Shown in pieces: positions 11,590-23,111 of a stretch of 64,000 nt of DNA (positions are counted from its first letter, which is position 1; each line of letters starts with the position of its first letter). The translations under genes and the position numbers were made by a program. The stretch is from Ianthella basta. Taxonomy: Eukaryota > Porifera > Demospongiae > Verongiida > Ianthellidae. The notes under the pieces are model-generated. The model made no database searches, was not told where the DNA came from, and saw nothing but the letters and a program-made list of their open reading frames with translations. The stretch covers positions 806,001 through 870,000 of the forward strand of contig OZ025878.1 in the NCBI GenBank assembly GCA_964019415.1. The letters are read 5' to 3'.

Positions 11590-13040
11590 TGTCATGAAAA
11601 AAATTGGACCCCCCTGAAAAGGTTCCCCCCGGTCCAAATATTTCGAAATATTTGGATCCCCCGGAACTAATATTTCAGAAATGGATTGAAATCTTTGGAC
11701 CTACCCTAAAATAGGTGGACCCCCTCATCTATGTTTAGATTCTGGGCTTTCCAGGCCTAATAGCTACTTGATATGCATTTCATTTTCATCAACACAATAC
11801 ATGCATGGGGATTTGAACTTCATAAAAGTACATGAAGTAAGCAGAATGTGAATGAATACAAATGCAGCTATAATGTTGCAACAATGAAGTTGTAGCTTAC
11901 ATAGCACAATGTCATGCACAGTCAGTACAAATCCACTGTTCCTCTAAAGCCGGAGGTGCCTTCAACCCAACACACTGCATGTGGAACCCTTGATCACACC
12001 CAAACATTGCTTCAAATGGCGTGTGCTTGGAGTCCTGAATGGCAGTATTGTAGGCGTACACTGTTTCCTTCAGGTTGCTGTCCCATGCTGCACGATCATC
12101 TTGGGCATACTTGTTCAAAGCATTCACAAGCGTCTGATTGAATCTTTCATGCAATCCATTAGACTGTGGATGGTAACACGTGGTCAGTCAATGCTTGATA
12201 CCAAAAACTGTCATTAGCTCAGCATTGAGGAGGTTTCGAAATTCTTTCCCTTGGTCTGTAGTGATTACTGGCCTTGACGGGATGCAATGCTGGTCTTTCA
12301 ATGTCAACCTTCTTATTCACATGTTGACAGGTTGGGCAATGCTTCACCTACAGAGTAGTGATCAAGACAAATGAGTAACAAGATGTGACCATGATGTGTC
12401 TAGCAGAAACATCTACTAGCTACATGCAGGTGAAATCAGTTACACATGCGCATGTACATAGCTAGCTAGCTAGCCACTGGATATAGCTATGAACTTACCA
12501 GCTCCCTGACATCACTGGCTAGACCTTTCCAATAGAAGCGTTCAGATACCCTTTGCCAGGTCTTCGTTACGCCAAAGTGGCTTGATGTTGGGTCCGAATG
12601 GCAGGCTTTGAGGATAAATCGCTGCTCCTCTACAGAGGTCACTACTTTGACCCTTCTCCCTTTCCTCTGAACGAAAACTTCACCCTGTTCTGCTGTTAGC
12701 GTCGCCGCTCTCTTCCGCACTGCACGCTTTCGATCCTTGACTAGGTCAGAGGGGTATCCATTACCCAGCACGTACTCAATAGCAAGCTCCAATATAACGT
12801 CTTCTTCAGTACCAGGTTCTTCCTTCTGCTCCATCTCAATCGTTATTCTCTACAGATTCTCCACTCTCTTTATAGGCGCTACTGCCCGCCATTTCATTCG
12901 GAGTGTGACCCGCTATTTCGCTCACACGCCATTTGTATGTGTGGAATGTAGGGAACTTATATTTCAGTAGTGGTCCAAATATTTCGAAATATTTGGACCG
13001 GGGGGAACGTATATTATGGGGGTCCAATTTTCACGTGACA
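11590..13040 (-). mobile_element. Ginger-type DNA transposon, internally deleted, 1451 bp
   Basis: Terminal inverted repeats start TGTCATGAAAAAAATTGGAC on the left and TGTCACGTGAAAATTGGACC on the right (reverse complement). Both continue into GTTCCCCCCGGTCC and the inner palindrome ATATTTCGAAATAT. The flanks show a 4-base target duplication, GCAC, at 11586-11589 and 13041-13044, inside a kinase exon. The element encodes Gypsy-integrase-like pieces on the minus strand. TGT ends, a 4-bp duplication and a retroviral-type integrase in a TIR element fit the Ginger group (established knowledge). LTRs are absent. It cannot be autonomous, because the integrase core lacks its first catalytic segment. 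Confidence 0.85.
11914..12834 (-). pseudogene. Degenerate integrase/transposase of the Ginger-like element
   Basis: The first exon from ATG at 12834 encodes an acidic N-terminus, then an H2C2 integrase zinc-binding region (FILKACHSDPTSSHFGVTKT, FYWKGL) to a GT donor at about 12497. The next segment from about 12352 supplies VKHCPTCQHVNKK, the second half of the zinc site. A deletion then removes the first catalytic Asp region. The frame moves to VITTDQGKEF (second Asp) and YHPQSNGLHERFNQTL (catalytic Glu) with an internal stop, and continues to TPFEAMFG. The C-terminus runs directly into FHMQCVGLKAPP and WICTDC, which looks like the end of a PHD finger. Internal deletion and frameshifts make it non-functional. 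Confidence 0.75.
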
Positions 13041-13222
13041 GCACTCTGCCTCGAAGTTGCCGATTAGCTTGTCCACCCCACCGGGCGACTGGTCTTCGAG
13101 CAGAATGTCGTGGAGACGTTTCGCAGCGCACACAGTCTGCCGAGTTTGGTGTCCGTGAACGTCACTTCTGAGATGAGCAAGCTCGAAGATCTTGGTGGAA
13201 ATGTGCGTATCCTCTCCGCCAT

Positions 13223-13916
13223 ATTTAGTCGATTGTGAGGTTGTTTGCTGCAAGGAGGGCAGAATAGCTAAGAACTTAGCTAATTGGCTATAGCCAATCA
13301 TGCAGAGGATAGCGAGAACGCGTGTATATACACTCCACGGTTGAATGTTCTTAGCGTGTACGGAAGTCATACTTATGGCATCGGAGGGATCTGGGATCGA
13401 AAATTGCGAATTCTTCCAAATAGGTACACGAAATCAGAAGCAGAAAGGATGGCAGCAGGCAGGTGGCAATTGAAAGCCATTTTGTCGTCCGTGACCTAGC
13501 TAGCTACAAATGGCGGTCTGGCTAGCAGCTAGCTAGCACTAGGCACTAGCCAGAGCTAGCTACAAATGGCGGTCTGGCTATAGTGGCTATATAGCTAGCT
13601 ACCCGGTAAACGGTAGCTAATTTTCGAGGGGCGAAATTTTCGTTATCAACCACTGCGTACAGTGTACAGCTTGTTCATCATATATTTTCACATCCTGTAG
13701 AAATAGTGGACACCATTCAGGTTACACCCATACACAACCATTGTATATGTTGGTCTCTTGCGCCAGACCCCCCTCTGTGGAATGGGGGTGTGGCACGTGA
13801 GATTGCATATATTGCAAGTCAGAATGTGAATTTTTTGTTCAGTTACAAATTTAATCTGATGAGAATAAAATTAGCACAAGAACTAAGTCATTCTAAAATA
13901 ATAAAGTAATGTATGT
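13223..13916. other. Spacer upstream of fragment D
   Basis: Shared with 25510-26010 upstream of C'. It contains a direct repeat of CTACAAATGGCGGTCTGGCTA at about 13503 and 13559 (single in the second unit) and many AGCTAGC runs. No gene seen. CAAATGGCGG resembles a YY1-type core, unproven here. Confidence 0.45.
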
Positions 13917-15136
13917 GTTCATAATTTATGTTTGTTCCAATGCACAGCTACTCTCAAACTGACTGTATGTGTAGGAATGATCAAACATGGATTGTACAGG
14001 ATAGTCCATGTAGTCTCCCATAATAACTCCATCATTTTGTCTCTGGTATTCAGCAGTGGGCCCAGCGTTTCCATTGCCAGCATACAAACATACAACTTCC
14101 TTAACACCACTCCACTCTCACTATATGTGCTGACTTCCTGCCCATCCACAGTTGCCTGGCAACCATTTACATCCACTGTCACCTCACTACACTGTCCAAC
14201 TCTGCCTTGTGCAAGAACAGAGATCTGGTTCAAGTAGGTGAAGCCAATTGACCCGGCATAGTGTGTGTTGACAGAGAGACAGTGGTCTGATATGAGGTTG
14301 AAGAAGATGTCTGGTCTCCCTCGCAGCTCAAAGCAGAGGGACACCTGTGTCTTGTTTACTTGGTCTATTAGCTCAGTGCTCATGTGAAGAGGAACAGAGA
14401 ACCTGCACTGGGTCTCCTGTGACAGTGGCATTACGGCCTGGGGGGAGGGGAGGGGAGAAAAGGGAGGGGAGGGGAGGGGAGGTGAGGGGAGGGAGGTGAT
14501 GATCATTTGTGTGGGCAACTGAATAAAGTTGGAGAAAACTAGGAATGTACCAGTGTGTGTAAATTACATTGAAATTAGTTTAGTTAGCTGCATTAATTTT
14601 GTTGGTACATACTAGCTATGCATTTGCATGTGTGTGTGTGTACAAAATAGTGGTGTGTGTCTGTGTGTGTGTGCGTGTGTGTGTGTGCACATGTGCTGGT
14701 GCTCCACTAATGGCATGTGCACTTTGCCCTAGTGGGGAAGGAGAGGGTCAGGGCTTTCCAGCTACTCACAAAATCTTCATTTGGTGTGACAAAGTCCCTC
14801 TGGTGTGACAAAGTCCCTCTGGTGTCCTCAGTACCCCATCCAGGTCACCACAGAGACCTCTTCCTTCAGCAACCAGCGAGGAGTCATTGGCAACTTCAAC
14901 CACTATAGTCTACTTCCATTGATTCCCACTCTCACATCAACTTCGCTGAATCTCAATCTGAACCCAGAAGCGGTCTCAGATAGGAAAATGCCTCCCGGAT
15001 ACTCTGTTTCATCGGCTCTCACCGCTAGTGGGGTACCAAGGACATCGATATTCTCAATCTCTCCAGTATCGTCAACCAGCACCAACAGGTTGTCCAATCG
15101 GATACCAGCCTGACGGAAACCAAATGTCATATTCAT
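13917..15136 (-). pseudogene. von Willebrand D-like gene fragment, copy 1
   Basis: Minus-strand pieces in order: a D-domain segment starting MNMTFGFRQAGIRLDNLLVL at 15136, interrupted by a frameshift at about 14905, then EGRGLCGDLDG near 14840. GLCG followed by a D-G pair is a hallmark of VWD domains. A downstream exon (about 14440-14115) carries SVPLHMSTELIDQVNKTQVS and VTVDVNGCQATVDGQ. It is fused out of frame to a truncated last exon, seen better in copies 2 and 3. A G-rich (GGGGA)n tract lies at 14440-14495 and a GT tract at 14620-14690. No complete reading frame. The intact parent gene is not in the window. Confidence 0.6.
14437..14497. repeat. Purine-rich (GGGGA)n tract
   Basis: Plus strand is GGGGAGGGGAGGGG-type. 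On the minus (sense) strand it is a pyrimidine tract just upstream of a likely splice acceptor of the VWD fragment. A matching tract lies at 27018-27078. Confidence 0.8.
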
Positions 15137-16005
15137 AGCTATCTATTTGAGTATTGTATTCCATGCAGCCATCAGACCAACATCCATGCATCACATGTTC
15201 ACAACACTTGCTTTATATCAATCAATAGTGCAAGAACATGCATGTATACAAGTTCAATAACAAAATTTCATGAATAGCTAATAATATCATAGAACATTCA
15301 CAGCTATCTATACGTAACTAGTGATATTCACCAGGAGCACAAAATGAGTAAAATAGAAGGGGGTGGGAGTGGGACGCCCCCATGCAATTAATTGCATTCT
15401 GGGGTGTTATTTTTTGAATGATATTATGTACAACACTCTGATTCAGCAAACCCAAAAAGTTTGTATATAAATTAAAAAACCTTTAATTATTTGTATGTAC
15501 AGTATTACAGTACAGTACTATTTGTACTGTATTACAGTTTAATTCTAATTATTGCATGTAATTACATTGCATTTATTCTTTATTGTTGGTACAGCATTCT
15601 AAGACACGGACATTTCTGAGTTATGGGCTCTGCCCGGTCCCATGGTGCCCGGTTAAGGGAGGTTCTACTGAATTTCTGATGAAAAGTGTCGCCACAGCTG
15701 CTTAAGTAGTGGCTAGCAATGATTCGCAGTAACTAGACAGTGAATTCCACTGTAGGAAATGACTCCATGTGACCCAGACCGTGTATGCGTTGATCAGCAC
15801 GCTACATACAAAGCCACGAGAATGATATACACTGGTCTGGGCTGACCAGTTTGAGGACAACTCCATTACATGCTACGTACACAGCCCGTATATACGCTGT
15901 TCTAAAAATAGTAATGCTTCAACCAATCAACCAATTTAAAATATTACATGTACTAATGCAGTTCAAACATTATATAACAGCCAACAATGTGATTCGAACA
16001 AAATG
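15137..16005. other. Spacer between unit 1 and gene E
   Basis: Matches 27713-28792 of the next unit junction, with indels. It includes a truncated MITE (about 15450-15670). No coding region. Confidence 0.5.
15450..15670. mobile_element. Left-truncated pogo-like MITE
   Basis: The right end, GGGAGGTTCTACTG at 15657-15670, and the body match the complete element at 28069-28371, but the left terminal repeat is missing. Confidence 0.5.
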
Positions 16006-18312
16006 TCAAAAAACCTGTACACACAATTTATTCCTGTCAGCTACATACACCAGTCCACTTTCATCGACATGAACCGCACAAGGGGCAGCCCGTGTAACTG
16101 AGAAAAATCCTTCCTTCCCTAACTCATGAACCAGTTCACCTTCCAATGTGTATACCATTATAGTGTGGGAGGTGGGTGAAGTGATCAACAAATGGTTGTC
16201 ACTAGTAGCAGCAATGGCAAGTGGTTTACACTTTGGCCTGAAGTCTCTCTCAAAATTGCCTACTTTGGACCACACGCATATTCTCTTTGAACCATCACTA
16301 ACATACACGAGGCCATCTTGACCAAATGCTATGTCAAGAGGCCCTTCGAGACACCCTGGGAAATGTCCCTGCGAGCCAAAAGAAAACAAAAACTTGCCAT
16401 CTTCATCGTGAACTGTGACACAGTGTTTGCCAGTATCACAGATGTACATCAGACCTTCTGGGCTAACAGACATGCCATTGGGATTCTTGAAACGATCACT
16501 TTTACTACCTGCATGGCGTATGGTCTGAAGGAGTCGGTCATCTTGGGACAGCTTGACTACTTTATTGTTGTCCCATTCTGTGACCCAAACATTTCCTTTT
16601 TGATCAAACACAACACCCGGCAATGAACCACCAAGCACTCCTTTCCCAATGGACCCCACCAATGCACCCTCTTTGGTGAAAAGATGAACACACTTGTTCC
16701 CCTCGTCTGTCACAGCTAGCAGACCATCGCTGTTCACAGCTACCGCTCCATACCTACCACCACCTGGTCTGTGGATGTAGCTCTTCTGACACAATCCAAG
16801 CGCTCTCCAGTCCCTGAGTGTGTACTTCACCTGCATGCATAAGAGGATACATGGTATTAGGGCCAGGGATGGGCCATATGAAAACTACACGTACGTATAA
16901 TTATACACTCAACACACTGGATGAGATAAACACTTCATGCCACAACAGAAACACCATGCACAGCTAAAGTCAATACCTGACCATTGTGATATGCAACAGC
17001 AAACATTGCTACAGGGGCTATGGCAGGACTTACAGCTATAGCCTTTATTCACACTATAGTGACAAATAACATATGAATAACACTGAACTGAAAACGTGAC
17101 ATGACTCACCTCTGGTAACATTGCAGCTGGCGGATTACTTAAAAGCTGGATCTCAGCTTGCAGTGCTCGAATCATTGTTTCTTTCTCCCAAAGAATTGCA
17201 TCCTTCTGTCTGCATTCTTCTTCTTTCGCAGCCAATTGTTGCAGGAATTCACCGGTTCTATCAGTCTGATTTCTTAGCTGCAGATTCTCAGTTTGCAGAG
17301 TTCTGATAACCTCCTCCTTCTCCTGAATCACCTCATCCCTCTGTCTGCATTCTTCTTCCTTGGGAGGCAGCTGCTGACAAATTATGCTCAATAGGGGCGG
17401 TAACATGGCTGCCTGTTGGGAGGGATGACTCAATATGCCTCAGATCTTGTATCAGCACAACACCGGAGGGACGCTTGTCTGGTCGGTTCTCCAGACACTG
17501 GCAGACAGTGGGTAGAAACAGCTGCTTCTCTTGTGCAGTGAACAATTCAGTGCAATGCTCATGACGCTGGAGCTCACTCAGTGCGACTAGTTGATCTCCA
17601 TCATACTTTGTTGGAGGACTAGGGTTGGGCCACTCGTGGGTGAGAGTGAAGAGGATGATGGCACCGAAGGAGAACACATCAAGCTTCTCATTGTATCGAG
17701 GAGGATCATGGAGAGCCTCAGGAGCCATGAATGCCAACGTGCCCTTTATGGACGACTTGCGACTGATGACGGATGGGTTGACGGCTCGACTCATGCCAAA
17801 ATCGCTCACTTTGGTCACGAAAGAGACGGCGTTCAACAATACGTTGTTCGGACTCAAGTCGTGATGGACGAGAGGCGGGTTCTGGCTGTGGAGATAGGCG
17901 AGCGCGCTTGGGTCACTTGACGGAGGACGAACGCTTTGAGGTTGAGGGGGAACTCCTCCTTGCTGTGATTCTCCAAGTACTTGCGAAGACTGGTGTCCAT
18001 CTTCTCCATGACCGGAACTGGTAAGCGAGAACTGCGCTCAAAGTGCACTCCAAGGAACTGGACAACTCCTGGATGACGCAGCTTCGACCACGTAAGGCAT
18101 TCCGCCTCGAAGTTGTCAATCAGTTTGTCCACTCCTCCGGGCGACTCGTCTTCCAGCAGGGTCTCATGAAGACGCTTGGCAGCGCACACAGTCCCGTTCC
18201 ATTCCACGGCGTACACCGTAGCATCCGCTCCGTTGCCCAGTTTGGTGTCGGTAAACGTCACGTTTGAGAGAAGCAAGCTCCCAATCGAAGAGGGCCGCGT
18301 ACTGTCCGCCAT
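16006..18312 (-). pseudogene. Gene E: kinase / coiled coil / NHL paralog with two frameshifts
   Basis: Exon 1 spans 18312-17110 and exon 2 spans 16830-16006 (275 codons, fully open NHL propeller). It is very close to A. Two lesions lie in the kinase exon: a two-base insertion (GCGCGC for GCGC) at about 17904, just after VTQA near residue 136, and a one-base insertion at about 17382 (AAATTATGC for AAATTTGC) in the linker. Together they restore the frame, but everything between, including HHD, DFG and APE, is out of frame with the start. The remaining frame segments are uninterrupted, so decay is recent or one indel could be a sequence error. The intron is only 279 bases because of a deletion relative to A and F. 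Confidence 0.78.
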
Positions 18313-18327
18313 TGAAGGGAACCGTGA

Positions 18328-18335
18328 TCACGTGA
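18328..18335. promoter_or_regulatory. E-box palindrome upstream of gene E
   Basis: TCACGTGA, 16 bases before the start codon, in the same context as in A, F and J. Confidence 0.4.
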
Positions 18336-18593
18336 TACCCATGTGCTATGGTGCGTACACCAACAGCCCCAAGCATATATAGCCCCGAGTGTTAGCTACA
18401 GTAGTAGGAAGCCTTTGGTCAATCGCTGACTCTCCAGAAGGGCGAATCTCACGAGCATGCACGCAAGGCTGCACACTAATAGGATATCTCCAGTGTCACA
18501 CATATAGCTAAATGCATCTAGCTAGCTAGCTACCTATGGATGTGGAGTGAAGAAACTTGTATGAGTTTCAATTTGCATCCGCACAACGACATG

Positions 18594-18709
18594 CAGCTAG
18601 CTAGCTAGTCTATCAAGCTAGACCTCTTTCGAGTTTTCGCATAACCGGAAGTAATGGGCAGGGAAAGGCAAAAGCTAGAAGTCTAGCTCGATAGACTACT
18701 AGCTAGCCG
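18594..18709. repeat. Short inverted-repeat (MITE-like) element, copy 2
   Basis: Same hairpin element as 2391-2511, with a few substitutions (TATCAAGC for TATCGAGC in one arm). Confidence 0.55.
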
Positions 18710-19586
18710 TACTTCTGTTCAGTGCATCCTAAAACAGCTTCAAATTGTTTTAATGACCAGTGAGTTCTGTACATGACTCATGTCTAATTGAGTATTGTAT
18801 TCCATGCAGTCATCAGACCAACATCCATTACATGTTCACAACATTAACAGTTGCCATATATATATCAATCATCAATGCAAAGACAATGCATGCATGTACA
18901 AGTTCAAAACAAATTATCATGTGTCCAATTAATGAACAGCTAATTACTTAAAGTAGAACATTCACAGCTAGCTATATGTAACTAGTGATATTCACCAGGA
19001 GCACAAAATGAGTAAACAAGGAGGGGGTGGGAGTGGGAAGCACCCATGCAAAAATTGCATTCTGGGTGTTCTCCCACGGTCATGCATGATGTTATTATTT
19101 TTAGAGCAAATTGTACAATGCTTGGATTCAGCAAATCATCTTCTACCATGAAGTTGTTTGCTCAATCGTTGTATTTCTGATGAAAATTGTTGTCACAGCT
19201 ACTAAGTAGTCGCTGGCAATGATGTAGTCAGACAGCGATTTCCACGGTAGGAGACAACTCCATGTGACCCAGACCGTGTACATGTTGATCAGCACGCTAC
19301 ATACAAAGCCATGGCAATGATATACACTGACAAGACGGTCTGGGCTGACCGTGCATGCAGTAGACAGCAGACAATGACTCCATTACACACAGCCCATATA
19401 CATATATATACGCTGTTCTAAAAATAGCAATGCCTTGGCCATAGTAAAATCCAATCATATGCATCGGCGCTTTTTGCTCCTAACTCATTTCGCTATTCAT
19501 TCATTATGTGCTCCTGTATTCACACAGTATAATATACTAATGCAGTTGAAACTATAATCGGCAATAATGTGATTTGAACAAAAATT

Positions 19587-20446
19587 TCAAAAAACCTGTA
19601 TACACAATTTATTCTTGTCAGCTACATACACCAGTCCACTGTCATCGACATGGACTGCATAAGGGGCAGCCTGTGCAGCTACAGAAGAGACTTCGAATTC
19701 CTTCCCAAACTCACGAACCAGTTCACCTTCCAATGTGTACACCATTATAGCGTGGGAGGAGAGAGAAGTGATCAACAAATGGTTGTCACTAGTAGCAGCA
19801 ATGGCAAGTGGTTTATACTTTGGCCTGAAGTCTCTCTCAAAACTGCCTTCTTTGGACCACACGCATATTCTCTGTCAACTACCATGAGTAACATACACAA
19901 GGTCATCTGAACCGAATGTTATGTCAAGAGGCCGTTCACAATTTCCCTGTGAGCCAAAAGCAAACAGAAACTTGCCGTCTTCATTGTGAACTGTGACACG
20001 GTGGTTGCCAGTGTCACATATGTAAGTCAGACCTTCTGGGCTAACAGACACACCATTGGGCTTCCAAAGACAATCACTTTTGCTACCTGCATGGTGTATG
20101 GTCTGAAGGAGTCGGCCATCTTGGGACAGCTTGACTACTTTATTGTTGTCCCACTCTGTCACCCAAATATTCCCTTTCAGATCAAACACAACATCCGGCA
20201 ACAAACCACCAAGCATTCCTTTCCCAATGGACCTTACCAACACACCCTCTTTGGTGAGAAGATGAATACACTTGTTCACTTCATCTGTCACAGCTAGAAG
20301 ACCATCACTGTTCACAGCCACTGCAATATACTTACCACCTTCTGGACTGTGTTTAATAACCTTCTGACACCCTCCTAGCTTCCTCCAGTCCCTGAGAGGG
20401 TGCTTCACCTGCAGGTAATACAACAGAAATGTATAAACAACAGCCT

Positions 20447-20477
<31 letters not shown>

Positions 20478-20532
20478 TGCACGCGCATGCGCACACACAC
20501 ACACACACACGTGCGCATGCGCGCGCACACAC

Positions 20533-20563
<31 letters not shown>

Positions 20564-22684
20564 TAGTGTCATACAGTAACATATCCACACACAGTGAGTG
20601 TACATGCAGTGAATACAATACAAAGTGAACATTCTGGTCTGGTCTGTACATATGTATAAGTGTAATAATAAAATTCCTAGGCCTGTCTCTTCTTGACGTT
20701 GCCACTAGGCTACTATACAGAATGTGCTATATAGGAATGGGGGAAGTCTTGAGCAGACGTGTAGCAAAGACATGCATACAGCTGTCAGCCTATATAACAG
20801 CTAAAGAAGGCCTCGATCCTGCATGGGCTGAAACTTTCTGTTTTAATTGACTGCATGTATATAGCTATGCCATATATGTGTCCGCTCAAGATTCCCCCAT
20901 TTTCACTTTCTCAACATAGCAATAAACCTCTACAACATTACTATGTCGTGGCTGCAGCCTGTGTGGGTATAACAGTGACACAAAGGATAAGGCAAGATAG
21001 TCAGTTTTCAAATTAAGTCTTTTCCCCAATATAATTATAATAAAATTAATGTAGACATCATTATAATTCCCTGCATGTGATGCTAGCCATCACTGCATAC
21101 AGGCTTATGCCCACTCAGCTGCTGTTGCCAACTCAGGTTGCATGCAGAGTCTAGATATATCCATACTGATGTGGTAACATCAAACACAACACTTTTCTGC
21201 ACTGCCACTGTGAATCATCGAAGAAGCCATGGATTTCACTAAGCAACACCCTTAATGACTGATGTAATGTTTGACCATGCAAGATCTGTTATTCCTTCAG
21301 CTGTTTTCTCTACTCCAGCTCAAGCGCATTCAAAAACACAAACGTTAATTTGCTCCACAATGGGTGTCCCAATGGAGGTGTGTCAGCTCACCTTTGGAGT
21401 CACTGCCGGCTGATCTCTCAACTGCCGGATATTGGTTTGTTGCACTTGGATATCAGCTAGTAGCGCTCCAATGCATATGGTTGTATCCTTCTCCCTCACT
21501 GCCGCATCCATCACCCTCATGATCAATGCCTTATTTTTCTCCCTCAATGCCGTAGATGCTTCCCTCAATGCCTCATATTTCTTAATCAATGCAGCAGATG
21601 TTTCTCTTAGTGCCTCGTCCCTCACACTCAATGCATCGGATGATTCCCTCAATGCCTTATCCTTCACTCTTATTACCACCTCCTTCACCCTAATCACTTC
21701 ATCCTTCTGTCTGCATTCTTCCTCTTTAGCTAACAACTGCTGGTGAAGTTGCTCAGCAAGAGTAGCGACATGGCTGCCTGTTGGGAGGGATGACTCAATA
21801 CGTCTCAGCTCTCTCACTAAAATCACACTGGAAGGACGCTTGTCTGGTCGGTTCTCCAGACACTGGTTGGCAGTGGGTAGAAACAGCTGCTTCTCCTGTA
21901 CTGTGAACATGGCAATGTAATGATCACGACGCTGGAGCTCATTTGAAGCAACAAGCTGATCTCCTTGGAAGTGATTGGGGGGACCAGGGTTGGGCCACTC
22001 GTGGGTCAGAGTGGACAGGATGATGTTGCCAAAGGAGAAGACATCCAACTTCTCATTATATTGAGGAGGATCATGGAGAGCTTCAGGGGCCATGAATGCC
22101 AGCGTGCCCTTTACGGACGACTTGCGACTGAGGGCGGATGGGTTGATGGCTCAACTCATGCCAAAATCACTCACCTTGGTCACGAAAGAGACCACGTTCA
22201 ACAATACGTTGTTCGGACTCAAGTCGTGATGGACGAGAGGCGGGTTCTGGCTGTGGAGATAGGCTAGCGCTTGGGTCACTTGACGGAGGACGAACGCTTT
22301 GAGGTTGAGGGGGAACTCCTCCTTGCTGTGATCCTCCAAGTACGTGCGAAGGCTGGTGTCCATTTTCTCCATGATGAGAACTGGCAAGCGAGAGCTGCGC
22401 TCAAAGTACACTCCAAGGAACTGGACAACTCCTGGATGACGCAGCTTCGCCCACGTTAGGCATTCCGCCTCGAAGTTGCTGATCAGTTTCGCTACTCCTC
22501 CGGGTGACTGGTCTTCGAGCAGGATTTCATGGAGACGCTTCCCTGCGCACACAGTTCCATTCCATTCTACTTCATACACCGTGGCGTCCGCCCCTCTGCC
22601 AAGTTTGGTGTCTGTAAACGTCACATTCTCAATGAATAGGTCGGGGAACCTGGAGCTCAAAGACGGACGCACCCTTTCCGACAT
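19587..22684 (-). pseudogene. Gene B': kinase / coiled coil / NHL paralog with two nonsense codons
   Basis: Exon 1 is 22684-21392 (431 codons, continuous frame) and exon 2 is 20408-19587 (274 codons). In the kinase activation segment, DFGMSR has CGA changed to TGA at about 22154, a CpG-type transition. In the NHL exon, the TCA of HGSSQRICVW is TGA at about 19877. These stops differ from those in B, so the duplicates decayed independently. The beta3 motif reads CAGKRL with the Lys kept. The exon also has six bases in the coiled coil that B lacks. Apart from the stops the frame is open, so read-through, editing or assembly error cannot be excluded. Confidence 0.78.
20447..20563. repeat. (CA)n microsatellite in the gene B' intron
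   Basis: Duplicate of 6009-6190, shortened to about 117 bases, with the same central GCGCATGCGC-like palindrome. Confidence 0.95.
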
Positions 22685-23111
22685 CTTTCAGGCGCGTTTA
22701 CACTGGGGCAAACTGGTGTAACAGGATATCAATTCCCAGGAACTGGAATTTTATCATGCGATTTAAATAGATTTTCTAATGTCCAGTGAAATCTGCATTT
22801 TATACCAAATTGAAGTAATGCATATAATTATACCATGAAGTCATCAAACCCATTATCCACCACCAATGTTGGGGCGTTCGCTGCATACAATTTGCATTTA
22901 TCAGTTAAACATCATTGCAATTTATACTCACGGTACAAGAACTAGATATCTCACACATCACCAATCAATGAATATAAAATTGAAGCTGCTCTCAAAACAT
23001 GAATAGCTACTACAACTTCAACTCGCTCATTAGTAATATACCATAATACTAATTTCAGTTTCAATTAGTCACAATGTAACAGTTATGAAAATTGAATGAT
23101 ATAATAACCAA

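Larger units (their letters stand above)
11381..13222 (-). pseudogene. Fragment D: 5' part of a kinase exon, split by a transposon
   Basis: Reading from ATG at 13222, the N-terminus MAERIRTFPPRSSSLL is followed by a deletion of about 45 bases (glycine loop to the start of beta3) that also shifts frame. The text then runs to a 4-base GCAC at 13041-13044, where a 1451-bp DNA transposon is inserted, and resumes at 11589 with LTWAKLRHPGVVQF. It stops inside QVAQALAYFHT at about 11381. No catalytic loop, coiled coil or NHL exon follows. The closest intact sequence is the N-terminal half of C' (shared MAERIRTF and VAQALAY), not the adjacent gene C. Confidence 0.8.
18313..19586. other. Spacer between genes E and B'
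   Basis: Duplicate of 2111-5149 without the 2-kb minisatellite insertion. It keeps about 190 bases (19200-19400) that the insertion replaced in unit 1, so this is the ancestral arrangement. No coding region supported. Confidence 0.55.

Noticed and set aside
11590..13040. Ty3/Gypsy LTR retrotransposon
   Set aside because: No LTRs, reverse transcriptase or protease. Inverted repeats and a 4-bp duplication fit a Ginger-type DNA transposon.
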